Shown here: positions 20,866 to 33,189 of the stretch, piece after piece
Numbering within the stretch: position 1 is the stretch's first letter
Layout of the letters: the number at the start of each line of letters is the position of its first letter
Assembly: GCA_009809945.1 (NCBI GenBank)
Contig: WTPW01000193.1
Span: 316,067 to 380,066, forward strand
From: Gigaspora margarita
Lineage: Eukaryota; Glomeromycota; Glomeromycetes; Diversisporales; Gigasporaceae
Direction: 5' to 3'
Length of the DNA stretch: 64,000 nucleotides
The notes under the pieces: model-generated
What the model saw: only the letters and a program-made list of their open reading frames with translations
Databases searched by the model: none
Told to the model about the DNA's origin: nothing
Program-made: the position numbers and the translations under genes

Positions 20866-22478
20866 TACATATATTTTTTAATACATATATTTTTCAATAA
20901 ATGTATTTTTAATACATATATTTTTAATACATATTTTTTTTAATACATATATATATATTTTTTTACATATGATAAAGAGAATTAAACATTGTTGTTACAT
21001 ATATGCTTTAAATTTTCAATTGTGAATTTATTTATAGTATGATTATCTGCAAAGTTAGAATAACAATAAAAATGAATTAAACCTTGAATAATATACATAC
21101 ATTACATTTTATTCGTTTATTGTCTGATTTTCTATAAAGTCATAAACATGAACTAAACTTTGTTATACATATATGCTTTATATTTTTATTTGTGAAATAT
21201 TTATAATGGGAGGTTCAAAATTAAAAAAAGTGACGCATTTCGAAAATAAATAAGATTTTTAATAGCACTTCACTATGTTGTATTAAAATCGGAAAAATAA
21301 ATATTATTCTTTAAAAGATCCTACTTCTATTTTAAAATTCTGACATAGTAAATTAAATTGACACAATGTTAATAAAATTATTTTTTAATACAGATTTACC
21401 AGTAAATGATTATGCAAATAAGTCTATACATTAAAAAAAATAGGATTTATGTATCACACATTTTGAAGTAAATAGGTCACTTATTTTGTCTGAAAACGGA
21501 TGTCAAATCATTAATTATGAAACGCCCTAATATTATTTTCTATAAATTCAGAAAGAACAATAAACATGTAACTGTTGCATATCAGATATTTATTTTAGTC
21601 GTAAAATCCGTCTATAATCTGGTTTCTATAAAGTCAGAATAAACATTGTTGTTATATATATAATATTGATATGATCCTATAAACATGAATTAAATATTGT
21701 TGCTGCATTTATACTTTTTATGTTTTTAGTTGAGTTGCATATATCAGTTTGTAAAATGATTTTCTATAAATATGAACTCAACATATACTGTATATGTGTT
21801 TAAAATTTATATCGATTAAAATGTAACGTGCGTATAGTACAGTACATTAAAGCATTTTGATCATTCAAAATATCTAAGAATAGACCACATAACATTCTTA
21901 TTGCAGAAAATAATTTTAAGTTACAGGAAATTTTTTATATTATATTATATTAAATTCTATCATTGATTTATATCGAACATTATTTTGTAATTTGGCGCTG
22001 AATTGAATTGCGGAAAATTAACCTCCCAAGTTTGAATATATTTTTTTTTTATATTAATGCATCGATGTATTTTTTTTTCTGTTCTGGTGACTCATCACAT
22101 GAAAGATGTTCTTTCCTAATCAATACTATATTTAGTAATAATTACGTCAGGGGCTAGACCATTAAACAAAGGGATTCTAGCTTTTGATTCTTTTGTATGG
22201 TGTAAATATGGCACAATAATTATTCCTAATCATTTAATAATAGTTATTCCTTAATTCTATATACCTAAAACTTTCATATCATGATTCAAAAGGATTCAAT
22301 CAGAATGTCCGCTTGTGCCCAAGAATTTTCCTGTTAAAATATCTTGAACTGGAAAAATTTGACTATATAAAGAAATATGAATACTTTTGCTTAAATGTTT
22401 CATGAGTATACACAGTATACACAGCATTTAATGTACCACCTTACCCATTTGATTTGTTCAATGATCGGTTACTCATAT

Positions 22479-22498
22479 GTACGTACGTACGTACGTAC
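22479..22498. repeat. (GTAC)n microsatellite
   Basis: Five GTAC units; the same spot in copy 2 (36031-36042) has three, showing length change between paralogous segments. Confidence 0.85.
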
Positions 22499-23100
22499 AG
22501 TACCTGGTACATACAGACGTATTCATTAACTTTATTGTGACGGAGAGATATGAATAGGAACTATTATGTTGCGTACCTTTTTTCACTATATATATAATAT
22601 TAAATAAAGATTATCATAATAGAATTTAAAATCGGTTTAATAAGCGGAATAAATTAGCCAATTTTTTTTTTAAATCATATCATTTTAGTCCATATGATTG
22701 AGATTGCAGTTAGTATTCACGATTATCGAAACATGTCGATAATCTTGCATCGGTCAAAATTGTTACAATTCCGAGAAAATAGTATTTATGTATAACACAA
22801 AAATGAAACATGTTTCAGGTTATTTTTATCACAAAATGTCAAGCATCATATGATTAAATCTTAATCATTGAGTTGTAATGTTTAACTTTATGCGTTATTA
22901 GGCAACAATGATATGCACCCCTCTGTGAATTTGAACGTGAAATTAAATGAAATAACTTTAAATTAGTATATTTATATGTATTATTATATGATTCTTTAAA
23001 AAAATTTCGTGAAGTATATACATTATTAGGCAAATATTCGATTCATAAATGTTTTACTATAAATCCAATTTTAAATTTCGCAATAAAGAATTCTTTTTTT

Positions 23101-23715
23101 AAAATAAAATGTGTAAAATATAATCAATAGATTGATTCGATTTATATTAGTGCCAGAGCATACATTTATATGCTATTTAAAATCACCAAACTTTCTCTGC
23201 CTGAAATTTAAAAGTAGAAAAGTGATTTTTAGACCAAATCATTTTTTTCTAGTCCATATTATAATAATCATTACTTATCTTTCATGCTCTTGCAAAATTT
23301 TAACGAATTTAATTGACCGTTACTTTTTTAATAATTTCAATACATATCGCATGCAAGTATTTAGGTTTTTAAAGAAATTATTTCTAATAGTTCAATCTGT
23401 TTTGCCTTTTTTTAATGCATAAATATATCTTACATTACTTGTGTACGTAGCAAATTTAAAATCTCAGATTCATGTAAACTGAATATTACACAAAGAAAAA
23501 GACTTAACACATGTTTTTTATGCAACAGTAAATAGAAATAGTTTATATAGCAATATGCATAATTCTGTAACGAAACAAATGCGTTTTAATGTAACATAGA
23601 TCTGATCTGTAGTTTATTTTATGTACAGCAAATATGTTGTTCATTTGTCTTCTGTAATTGCAAAATAGAGGATAGATAACATGCATTATATATTTTCCAT
23701 AAATTTTTGTGGAAT
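23101..23715. other. AT-rich spacer
   Basis: The 96-codon plus ORF from 23132 has no domain or codon signal; no other feature. Confidence 0.45.
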
Positions 23716-23835
23716 TTACAGATAATGGCCCAAAATCGAAAGTAATTATAGATAAGGGCCCGAAACGAAAATAATTACCGTTAGAGGCCCAATATTCGAA
23801 AATTATTACAAATAAGGGTCCAGAATATTTCTGCG
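23716..23835 (+). repeat. Minisatellite, about 31-bp unit, four copies
   Basis: Units of the form AGATAAGGGCCCGAAACGAAAATAATTAC with substitutions (ATGGCCCAAAAT, AGAGGCCCAATAT, AAGGGTCCAGAAT). Confidence 0.75.
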
Positions 23836-24354
23836 CTTAAAGGACCATAGCTTAAGTCCCGTGGCTTAATAACTCGAATGATAATCAATTAGTAATCTGA
23901 ATATAAATTCGAATGCCAATAAAAAATGTATTTTTTGTCTATTTTATTCTCTAATCCATTCGTCTACACTATCTGCTATAAAATTGTTTTTTAATTCAAC
24001 ACAAATTTTTGGCATATTTTTTATAACTAATATTATGTCAGATTTAAGTTTTTGATTGCCGTCATCTATAATCAGACAAGCAGAACAGCCACAATAAACT
24101 CGTTTATGTAGTTGTGAAGAAACACCTGAAAATCAGATTACTTGTGGTAGATATAATAAGAAAAGTCATGATTCACGTATATGCAGTTGAAAACACAGAG
24201 ATAAAAACTAGAATGTATATTTTATTTCTAGGTTCAAATGCTATAGAAAAATCAATCATCTAGTAAAAATTATATAATTGGACTTGATAATAAACATTAT
24301 AATCAACTTATGTACCAATTTGATATAGTAATTATTCTTTAAATTAGGTTCCGC
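23836..24354. other. Spacer without recognised gene
   Basis: Slightly less AT-biased at 23940-24120; no open frame or structure supports a call. Confidence 0.4.
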
Positions 24355-24565
24355 AATTTGATTTGATTTGATTTGATTTGATCTGAGAAATATTTGATTT
24401 TATCAAATATTTGAAAATTTGATTTAATTCAAAAATTTATAAATAAAAATTTTAAAAATTCATATCAAATCAAATTCAAATATGAAATTTTTAATCCAAA
24501 TAAATTCAAATCAAGACTAATTTGATTTGATCAATTTCAAATATACCTAATATTTGATTTAATTT
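24355..24565. repeat. ATTTGA/TCAAAT satellite-like tract
   Basis: Starts with five TTTGA pentamers (24360-24381) and continues as many direct and inverted ATTTGA motifs. Similar ends TTAGGTTCCGCAA / TTAGGTTTCCTCAA suggest a degenerate TIR element. Confidence 0.5.
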
Positions 24566-24590
24566 GAGTTTGAGGAAACCTAAGCACAAA

Positions 24591-24860
24591 CAGTGATGTA
24601 ATGTTAACTATGTCCATACTTTTTTTTGGCTTGTCCATGTCCATGTTCATGTCCATAGTGTCCATAGTGTCCATACATCTTATAATAAAGTATATATTAT
24701 TAAAACATATACAATTATATGTAAAATTTAATGATAAATCTTTTTTACTTAATTTTAAATCATGTCATAATAAATTTTAAGTAATTTTAATTTATTTTTT
24801 TGCTTAAAAATGCCCAAAACTGTCCAAACTCATGTCCATGACTGTTCATGTACATCACTG
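24591..24860. mobile_element. hAT-type MITE with TGTCCAT repeats
   Basis: Ends CAGTGATGTA and TACATCACTG. Flanks AGCACAAA and AGTACAAT agree at six of eight positions. The interior has repeated TGTCCATAG units near the left end and CATGTCCATGACTG near the right. Confidence 0.75.
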
Positions 24861-24884
24861 AGTACAATAATAACTCTAAAATAT

Positions 24885-25200
24885 CAGTACAGTTATCCCT
24901 CTCTATAATCACCTTCTATATAGTCACAAAATTAATATATAGTCACACCTAGCTATAACAGCACCTTTGGGTTAAAAAAAGTAATTATAATAAAGTTGTG
25001 CTTATAGAAAGGTTAAATTAATATATTTTTAATTAGTTAGGACCAAATAAAAATATAAATTTTATAAATTGTAATTATAGTTAGTGTGATTATAGCTAGG
25101 TGTAACTGTAGTTACAAATTTATTTTTTAATTATTTATAAATATATTAAAATTGCCTCTATATTAGTCATATTTCTTTATAATCACAGCTTTATGCATCC
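24885..25200. repeat. Degenerate foldback of TATAATCAC motifs
   Basis: TATAGTCACACCTAGCTATAAC (24939 onward) is inverted at 25085-25115 (GTGATTATAGCTAGGTGTAACT). Several further TATAATCAC/TATAGTCAC copies. TACAGTTATCCCTCTCTATAA at the left resembles pogo-type termini. Confidence 0.45.
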
Positions 25201-25525
25201 CAATGAGTGACTAACAATGATAGCAAAATAAAACTATAATACTTGAGAAATTGATTCTTATTCCAAAGAAATTAAAGTCTGCAGAAATTTCATTGAAACA
25301 AAATTCAGTCAGTAAATATATTTTTTATTACTAGTAAATACTGTGCTTCTTCTCTTTTGTTTCTATGCTATCTTATACGTTTGTTGTGGGTTATAGATAG
25401 CCTATACTAGAAAGGCCTCCTGTTATTTCCTTATGCAATATCTGTAACCAAGCAAAAAGTTGTTGGCTAATCTACAATGAGAACAGCAGAGCAGCTTCAA
25501 AGTTTACTACAACAACTGCAATATA

Positions 25526-26782
25526 CAGTGCCTGCCGTAAGTATCTGACCTAGTGTAACTTCATATGCAATGTATATACAACCTTAAAATTGTTCGATGA
25601 TAAACAATAATGCAAATGCTGATCATACTTACCATTTATAGGAAATTTATCCATTTACCAGGGCAATGTTCTCTGCCCAAATTCCAAACCTTCAAAATGC
25701 CTCTTCTGCTACATAAGTAGTATGAAATCATTTTTTTGCACTATTATTTGAAAGGTCTAAAGCTTGGGCTTGGAACTACAGCGAAGCTTGTAGGCTATAG
25801 TAAGTCTACTGCACTTTATTGGGTAAAAAAATGAGGGAAACAAAAAATTTAAATGATGAACAAAAACCTGGTCGAAATCAGATCACTACTTCATAGCAAG
25901 ATGCAAAGATCCTTAGGTTGGCAAGTAAAAAAGAAAATGTAACTGCCATTGAAATACAATGGGAGATGGAACAACAGAATGTTAGCATTAGTGTATGCAC
26001 TATTCAAAAGCGTCTACGTGAAGGTGAGGCAAAATATATGGCAAACTTTCCAAACTGCTTCTCACGGAGAAGCACAAAGTAAAACGGCTAAAATGGGCAA
26101 AAGAACATCAGAATTTCGACTAGGACCAGGTAATATTTTCAGATTAAAGTACGTTCTATTTGAATCAACAGCATCCAAGAACCTGGTAGTGGCCTGGCAG
26201 CGTAAATTATGGTGGTCCGTAAACTTCCGTTGAAGCTCAATGTGTGGGATTGTTTTTTGTCTTCAGGCTTTGGCAAGCTAATTTACTTTCAGCACAACTT
26301 GAATGCCAAATATATGGTTAAAGTGTATGAACAAGATCTCCTCCTGTCTGCTGAGCTTCTTTTTGGAGCTGGTTTAGATAGATGGATTTTGCAAGAAGAC
26401 AATGATTCGAAGCATTGTGCAACTTTGTCAAAAGATTGGAAGGAAGAAAACAACAGGTTCTTCCATGGCCATCTGTCTCCCCTGACCAAAACCCTATTGA
26501 AAATGTTTGAAGGTTGTTGAAAATTAAGATAACAAAAAAAAAATTAGAACTCTTGCAGGTTTAAAGTCATGTTTGGTAAAAGAGTGGAATAGATTAACCC
26601 GCGATCTTGCCACTAATTTATTCTGTAGTATGAAAAGGTGAGTTAAGGCTTTAATTGAAGCCAATGGGGATTATACAATGTATTAATAGTCTAAATGGGT
26701 CATGTATTTTTCAATAAAAAAAAATAAAGTTTGTTTTACCTTTTGTTGTATTACAGGGGTCGGATACTTACGGCAGGCACTA
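25526..26782 (+). mobile_element. Tc1/mariner element (1257 bp), dead
   Basis: Termini CAGTGCCTGCCGTAAGTATC and TAGTGCCTGCCGTAAGTATC (inverse right end) with TA on both sides (25524-25525, 26783-26784). Length and TA target are typical of Tc1/mariner. It holds one broken transposase gene, described separately. Confidence 0.92.
25740..26685 (+). pseudogene. Tc1-type (DD34E) transposase pseudogene
   Basis: Pieces in different frames align with the Tc1 transposase layout: a helix-turn-helix near 25757-25830 (GLGTTAKLVGYSKSTALYWV), the second paired-type domain at about 25880-26010 (ILRLASKKEN...VCTIQKRLRE), a LTEKHKVKRLKWAKEHQNF stretch at about 26065-26120, then catalytic regions. The first Asp codon is 26142-26144, followed by TAA where Glu is expected; the second is in QEDNDSKH (26398-26400); the third acidic residue is in SPDQNPIEN (26499-26501). 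The second and third are about 101 nt apart, fitting DD34E. Stops (26145, 26508 and others) and at least two frameshifts rule out an active enzyme. ORFs at 25949-26233 and 26209-26520 are fragments of it. Confidence 0.88.
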
Positions 26783-26799
26783 TATAAATATATCAGGAC

Positions 26800-27025
26800 C
26801 TGAATAATCTATATAAGCTTATATTTGGACATCATAGTAAATTTTTTTTTTAGACTTTTATATTGGTATATATAATTTATAATTTAAATATTAGATATAA
26901 AGTTTAGTCTTTATTAGTCTTTATTATTTTTTTTGATTATAAGTCTACTTTTAAAACATATTTACTTTAAATCATTATCTAAAAAAAAAAAAAATGTAAT
27001 AATAACATATTTTTTTAAAAAAAAA
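26800..27025. other. AT-rich spacer
   Basis: No feature supported. Confidence 0.5.
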
Positions 27026-27145
27026 NNAANAAAAAANANNNAANANNNNNNNNTNNNNAAAAAAANANAATNNTTTTTTAAAAANNNANNNNTTANNNTA
27101 TANTTNNTNNNAANANNNTNNANATATANNNNTTATAANANNTAT
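27026..27145. other. Low-quality A/T-only tract with scattered Ns
   Basis: Only A, T and N occur over about 120 positions, pointing to unresolved sequencing of an A/T homopolymer-rich tract; the ORF track through it (26933-27175) is meaningless. Confidence 0.9.
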
Positions 27146-27604
27146 TCTATTAACATAATTTCAAATCTATTTTAATTAGTAATTAGCTATTTTCAAATAT
27201 AACCTTTTTACCCAATACCTACTTTTCAAATATAATCTTTTTTAAAAAAAGGGTCTATATCTTAGCAATTTTTCAAATATAACCTCATATAGATTGCTTG
27301 GGTCCTAATATATCTATTGCATTATTGTCAAATAAGGCCATGCAAAGTTAAATTTCATTTTGTATTACTTGCTAATCCATTTTATTAATTTTCTAATTTT
27401 TTTTAAATCCAATTATCCAATTGTTTCAATTATTATATTTTTGCTATTTAATTTTTCTATAAATTACTCTAGTATCACACAATTAAAACCTTAGTTTTCT
27501 AAAATTGTTCAATAGTACTAATAAAAAAATTAAACTGCTAATCCCAATTTTCTGATTTTATATTATACAAAGCATAAAACCAACATTGTATAGCTTTAGA
27601 TGCA

Positions 27605-28322
27605 ATACCATATATTGCTGAAAATAAGCTACTTTTTTTGCTAATTTTTAACTTAACAAATCTAGAGATAGCTTATTTTCAGATTATTTATTATTTTAAG
27701 TAATTTAAGACACAACAAAGAAATAGGTTATTTTTGAATACAAAACACTAACAAGTAAACAAATAAATATGCTGTATTACTATATGTTTTCAAAAATAAG
27801 TTACTGGTAATTTTTTAGCTGATTTTGAACACAAAAAAAATTTATAAAGCAATTTTTGGTTAATCAATTATAATTGCTATATAGTAAAGTTATAATTTAC
27901 TATGTAAATCGATTATAATCACTTAAGTAAACTTATTATAGAGATCAAAACATGTATATTTTTGAAATTTTTATATAAATCAAAGAACTTTTTATTATAT
28001 GACTTTTAATATTTATATTAAACAAATATGTTTTTTTTATAAAAAAAATTTTTCTGTTAAATATAAAAATTAAAAGTCAAATAATGAATAAGTTTACTTA
28101 AGCCTTATAATCAATTTATATAGTAAAATTATAACTTTACTATGTAGCAAGTATATCATTTGTAAGAATAACTTATTTTTAGAACTAAAAATTTTGTTAA
28201 TTATCTTTTGGTATGACAAAGGGGGTAGCTTATTTTTGGGTCAAAGGCATTTTTATATTTTGAATTAAAACAATAGGTAGCTTATGTTAGGAAATAGCTT
28301 ATTGTTAGCAATATACAGTATG
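27605..28322. mobile_element. TIR element with iterated TAGCTTATTTTT motifs
   Basis: The left end ATATATTGCTGAAAATAAGC pairs with the inverse of the right end (TATATTGCTAACAATAAGC). At least eight AATAAGCTA / TAGCTTATT motifs occur in both orientations (for example 27622, 27671, 27733, 27800, 28163, 28216, 28271, 28294). No ORF. Confidence 0.6.
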
Positions 28323-28469
28323 TAACAGAACCAAGATATCTCTTATATAGGTTATAACTAATTTGTATAAATTTAGAAGTTTTGCTATTCCTAAAATCAA
28401 GTAAATTTGCTAAAAGTTAAATTATTATATATAAATTTTGGTAACTATTTTTTATACCCCCTGCAGATT

Positions 28470-28600
28470 TAACTTTTTTTTAAACTTTGAGCAAAGATAT
28501 CTTAGTAACTACTAGGTCAAATCCAAAAATATTTTTTTTAAATTTTATAGGATTTAGAATTTAAACAAAAAAAGTTCATCAAATTTAGCTGTGACAATAA
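28470..28600. repeat. Solo palindromic unit related to the 6322-7590 array
   Basis: GAGCAAAGATATCTTAGTAACTACTAGGTCAAAT followed by an imperfect inverse. Confidence 0.5.
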
Positions 28601-28744
28601 ATAAATAAAAAAAATTATTTTGTTGTATCATTATAATTATGAAAACAAAATCAAGAATTATATTCAAAAAATTGAATATTTAGAAAATAGTTTTTTGGCA
28701 TTAATTATAAAATATCTATTATTAAATACTTTTTTTATTTCAAG

Positions 28745-28932
28745 TAGAGTTAATACCTCTATCTGGATTTATATATCCAGATATATACTATTCATGTAAT
28801 ATAACATGACATAGTATTTTTATATCTGGATATAAATAAATCTGGATTTAAATTTATATCTGGATATATTCTATGATAAAACCAGATTAATCCAGATATA
28901 AAAAATATATCCAAATAGAGGTATTAACTCTA
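28745..28932. mobile_element. hAT-type MITE, perfect 8-bp TSD, TCTGGATAT motifs
   Basis: Inverted ends TAGAGTTAATACCTCTATCT and TAGAGTTAATACCTCTATTT, TSD ATTTCAAG (28737-28744, 28933-28940). The interior has inverted TATCTGGATATA motifs. Related to 32647-32865. Confidence 0.9.
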
Positions 28933-29149
28933 ATTTCAAGAAAAGCCTAAAAATTAATCTAAAACTTTTAAATTTAGAACTTTAGTAATTTTAAAGAATT
29001 ACAAAAGAAATACAAAATAAAAAATTAAACAAAAGAAAATTAAAGAAATAAAAGCAAAAAAAAAGAACAAAAAGCAGCAAAAAAAAAGAAAAACTAACTA
29101 TAAAAATAATTATATATAAATTTTAAATTTCTATATTTTTAGAATAATT

Positions 29150-30012
29150 AATGTCACAGATTATCGTAAAATCAAATTATCATAAAATTCACATGATCTT
29201 GTATTATCAGATTTTTTAAAATTTTTGAAATAGTATAAACAATCAATCTAATCGATCTACACTACCTGCTATATAATCAAACCAATCAAATACTATAACT
29301 GGTCAGTATACCTATATACTGCCTATATGCTGCATAAATTGCATTCTTGATATTTAGTGTTGTTATAGGACAGCTTTGAACAATGATTTGGACAATTTTG
29401 GACAATTTTGAACAATTAAATAAAGTAAAATTACTTAAAATTTTATTAAGATAACCTATTGTAATTTTAATTGAAATGTGTTCTTCATCTAAAAAAATAT
29501 ATAGTTATATATTTTTTAAATAGATTTATTAATTATTAAAGCCTGGACAAGCTTTGGACAATCTTGGACTTTTGGACAATTTTGGATGTGGACAAGCCAA
29601 AAAAGGCTGTGAACAGCCAAAATGTACAACACTGTTGATATCTAAATATAAAAGATCTTCTAACTATATCAAAAAGGTAACTCTAACCCTGAGCCTAACC
29701 ATGAAACAAAAAAAAGTCTATAAAACCTCTAACAAAAAAATTTTGCCTCATGTTTAGAGTTAGGGTTAGGGTTATCTTTTTGATACAGTTAGAAGATCTC
29801 TTATATATAAATATCAAGAATGTGATTTATACAGCATATAGGCATATATTGAATTGACTCCCAGTTATAGAATTCGATTGTTTTGATACGTAGTGTAGAT
29901 TGATTAGAACAATTGTTTATATGATTTTTATAAATTTTAGAAAATCTGATGATACAAAGATCATATAGATTTTATGATAATCTAATTTTATGATAATTCA
30001 TGACAATTAATA
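29150..30012. mobile_element. Long foldback (arms about 250 bp) interrupted by a hAT MITE
   Basis: From ATTATCGTAAAATCAAATTA... through CTGCATAAATTGCATTCTTG and ATCTTCTAACTATATCAAAA, the left arm is inverted on the right side (29775-30012). The centre has GTAACTCTAACCCTGAGCC and GTTAGGGTTAGGGTTA (29757-29774). The MITE at 29355-29634 sits within the left arm. The 67-codon ORF from 29554 spans the junction and is artefactual. Confidence 0.75.
29355..29634 (-). mobile_element. hAT-type MITE, copy B, inverted
   Basis: Ends TAGTGTTGTT and TACAACACTG, TSD TTGATATT/TTGATATC (29347-29354, 29635-29642). The body is the reverse complement of 41129-41396. Confidence 0.87.
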
Positions 30013-30131
30013 TTAGATTTCTAGAAATAGAAGATAGTAGCAAATTTAACCAAATTTTACAATGTTCAAGCTTATTGGAAAAATTATTTATATATATAAA
30101 TTTTATTTGAATTTATATATTATTAATAATA

Positions 30132-30790
30132 AATACTGTACTGCACTAAGCAAAAGACCTTTTTTGAGTACCTCCCATGCAAGAGATCCAGATATTTTAT
30201 ATAGTATATTTTTTCTCCAAGTATAATATCCAGGTATTTTGCAATTATTTAATATAAGATTTTGTAAAAAAAAAACTCAGGCATATTACATTTATTACCA
30301 TTGTAGCATCAAGCAGCTCCTTCAATGAGATTTGCTAGTGATCAAGGTGTTGCTCAATCATTTCAATTAATTGAATTAAATTGAAATGATCTTTATAATA
30401 AGTTTGCAAAAATTCATAGTGCAAAAAAGAGAGTATCTTTATGAAAAAAAGGCCACTAGGTCCAGGTTTTTTTGATCAAAATGATTAAACACAATCCATT
30501 TTTCAACCAATTTGATCATTTTATTAACCATAGGCAGAGGTGCTTGAGTACAACCTTAGTCTATATATTTAATTATTATAAAAACCAAATTTTAAAATTG
30601 TTTGTACACACAATATTTATTACATTTTTTAGTTATGTTCTACACAAAATATCCTATACAAAATATTCCCTGTCAAAAGATCCTACTGCACAAAATACTT
30701 GTTACTGAATGAGATACCTGTGGGTACTTTGTAAGTTTTTAATCAGGCATTTTGTATTAGACCCAGGTCTTTTGCTCAGTGCGGTATGGT
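30132..30790. mobile_element. TIR element with GCAAAAGACCT ends
   Basis: CTGTACTGCACTAAGCAAAA (left) and CCATACCGCACTGAGCAAAA (inverse right) form a TIR of about 30 bp. Inside is a perfect 12-bp hairpin ATCATTTCAATT/AATTGAAATGAT at 30357-30391. The 78-codon ORF 30472-30708 is unsupported. Confidence 0.6.
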
Positions 30791-31259
30791 AAATAATAAA
30801 TTTTATATATAAAATTTTATAAAAAAATATTAAAATTTAAAAAAATTTTATATGTAACAAAAAAAAGTTTTTAGGAATAGATGCCATTACTTTAAATATA
30901 AAAAAGTAAAATTGGCCTCTTTAAACAGTTAATTTTAATTTTACATATATTAAAAATTTAAATTTGGCCACTTTATATATAAATATTAGCTAAATTTTCA
31001 AATTGGCCTCTTCATATATTTAAAAATAAAATCTAAATTTGGCCGCTAAAAATTTTTATTGGTTGGGACTAGGTTGTCCGCGCTGTACTAAAAAAATTTA
31101 GATAAAGACACATAGGGCTACAGGATATTAAAGAATATTTTATACAGTCACGGAACAATTCGGAAAAAATTTTTTTTGAAAAAAAATTTTTTTAAAATTT
31201 TACTATGTGAACCACAACTTCCCCCTCTTCCAGAGGTGAGAGGGTAAAACAGAATCCAG
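30791..31259. other. AT-rich spacer
   Basis: Degenerate TTGGCC..TTTA..TATATT repeats (30910-31040) and a short less AT-rich stretch at 31200-31250; no gene. Confidence 0.45.
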
Positions 31260-31932
31260 TTGGTCTTGCTTTATGGAAATAAACCTTCTAGATTCTTTTT
31301 ACGAACTATTTATGTTCAGAAAGAAATTCAATTAACAAATTATAATCACTACGTACGTATTTTTTATACTCTCATACAGTACTATTTCTATATTTTACAA
31401 AAAGTTACGCCAAACCAGTTTATCGTATATTGTGACTAATAAATTTATTTATTTGAGTTACGTACATTAATATGAAGCTTTATTTTAGACTACTATATCA
31501 AAATTTAAATAACCAGCATAAATAATCTATGTACGGCAAATAAATTTAGTAACATAAGATGTTAATTCATTTGTAATGAACAACTTTGATGATTTTCATT
31601 GCATTTGCATTACATTATTACATAACATTAATGTTTGTTTACAGGGCTTATAGAAAATCAAAATAATTAAGAGCATTGCTAAGATGCAATTAATAAGCTT
31701 CATTTTCCATTCATGTAAATAATTTTTAGCTTATTAATGGTACAACTCATTGACGATTAGCATGATTCATTAATTTATCCTTAAAACAAGATGTAAATAA
31801 CGCTCAACATATATTAAAACGCTATAAACATTGATTCTGTTTATAAAGAATCTAAATAATGCAGGCGTTCACTGTTCAGAAGAATATTAAATGGATTAAA
31901 GACAAAAAAAAAATTTTTATTGCTATGGCTAG

Positions 31933-32254
31933 CAGTGTTAAAGATTTAATGTTACCAGTGTTCCCAGGAACTTTAAAAAAATTTAGGAATACTAAATTTA
32001 GAATTTATGTTCCCTATTAGGACAAAGTGGGAACATAAAAGTTATAATTTGTGTTCCCTATAATGATAGTTTTTTGTCGTGGCATGGCATGCATGTTTTT
32101 TTTAGTCGTGGCACGGTATATATGCTCTTTTAGCTGTGGGATCGGATTGTAATATCGATTTTATTATAGGAACATTAAAACTTTTTTGGGAACATAAATT
32201 TAATATTTTATGTTCCTGAAGAACAAAAAAAAAAAATTCAAATCTTTTTTACTG
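31933..32254. mobile_element. hAT-type MITE with GTTCC/GGAAC repeats
   Basis: CAGTGTTAAAGATTTAATG and CAGTAAAAAAGATTTGAAT are inverted ends. Flanks ATGGCTAG/ATGATTAG (six of eight). Copy 3 lacks it (TTATGGGCTAGATTACGAC). The interior repeats GGGAACATAAA/TATGTTCCC and two GTCGTGGCA(T/C)GG motifs. Confidence 0.75.
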
Positions 32255-32646
32255 ATGATTAGGCTACGACAAAACATTTAATCGAAAAATTTTGGATGGT
32301 TTTGATTTTAAGTTTTTAATAGTAATAATCTTTAAATTTGTACTTACAGCTAATTTATAATAACAGTTGAATATAAATATAGATATGATCTGGATTGAAT
32401 ATCGAAAAATAGTGTTTATAAGAGGCAATGTTTAAAGTAAAGTATAGTGATAATTAAAAAGTAATTAGAGATAATAACGAAATATTATGTTATTGTTATG
32501 TACATATCAATTTTTTAAATGGACCGATCAATACTGTATTACAAATAGTTAAATTACATGCCAGAACTGTTTTATCTGATAGATTCCAATTAATATATTT
32601 CGAATCATTTTATACCTAACATAATAGATTCGTATAAGCAAATATA

Positions 32647-32865
32647 TAGAGTTCCCAATCCGGATAATGTTTGTCCGAATGATTATTGGATATCCAGATA
32701 AATTTCGGATCGTAACGGATAATGGATAACGGCAATTGATATCCGAATAATTATCCGAATATCAGTCGGATTATCCGGATATCGGATCTGTTTATCCGAT
32801 CCGAATTATCCGGATAATTCAGATACGGATAAAGGGATGATGAATTTATCTGGATTAGACCTCTA
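32647..32865. mobile_element. hAT-type MITE packed with TATCCGGATAAT motifs
   Basis: Ends TAGAGTTCCCAATCCGGATA and TAGAGGTCTAATCCAGATAA (inverse), flanks CAAATATA/AAAATATG. Missing from copies 1 and 3. About ten ATCCGGAT/ATTATCCGA motifs in both orientations fill the interior. Same TIR type as 28745-28932. Confidence 0.75.
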
Positions 32866-33189
32866 AAAATATGCGTTAGTTAAATGTTGTATATAACATA
32901 TATAGGAACACATTTGATTTTTTGAGTTGTACATGAGTCAAATAAGCATTTTTCAAAAATCGAATTTCAAGTGCTATATAGTAGTTTTATTTTCCTGATA
33001 CAGCAATAGTTTTTTTTTTAGTTTTTTTTTATATCGTTCTAGTTTCTCAATACATATTAACACATGCCTAAACAACTGATTCAGTTTTATTTCTTAAAAG
33101 AAAAAAAATAATGAAAGTAAGACTTTAATAAACATAGTTAATAGAGATATGACTAATAATCTAACCCTAAAGTAATCCAAAAAAATAAT

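Larger units (their letters stand above)
15840..23100 (-). repeat. Segmental copy 1 containing a Zn2Cys6 gene
   Basis: Collinear with 61000-64000 from TCTAATTGGGTTTGTAAATC onward, and with 31260-36615. Shared landmarks are CCTTTTACGAACTATATATG, the TGTTTACAGGG block, the Zn2Cys6 gene, its TATA box, and the 21980-22520 block (GGTGACTCATCACATGAAA ... CATGAGTATACACAGTATAC). Relative to the other copies it carries insertions at 15936-17313, 17640-17931, 18043-18693 and 19109-19328. Confidence 0.85.

Noticed and set aside
26933..27175. 80-codon ORF
   Set aside because: Runs through scattered Ns and A/T homopolymers.
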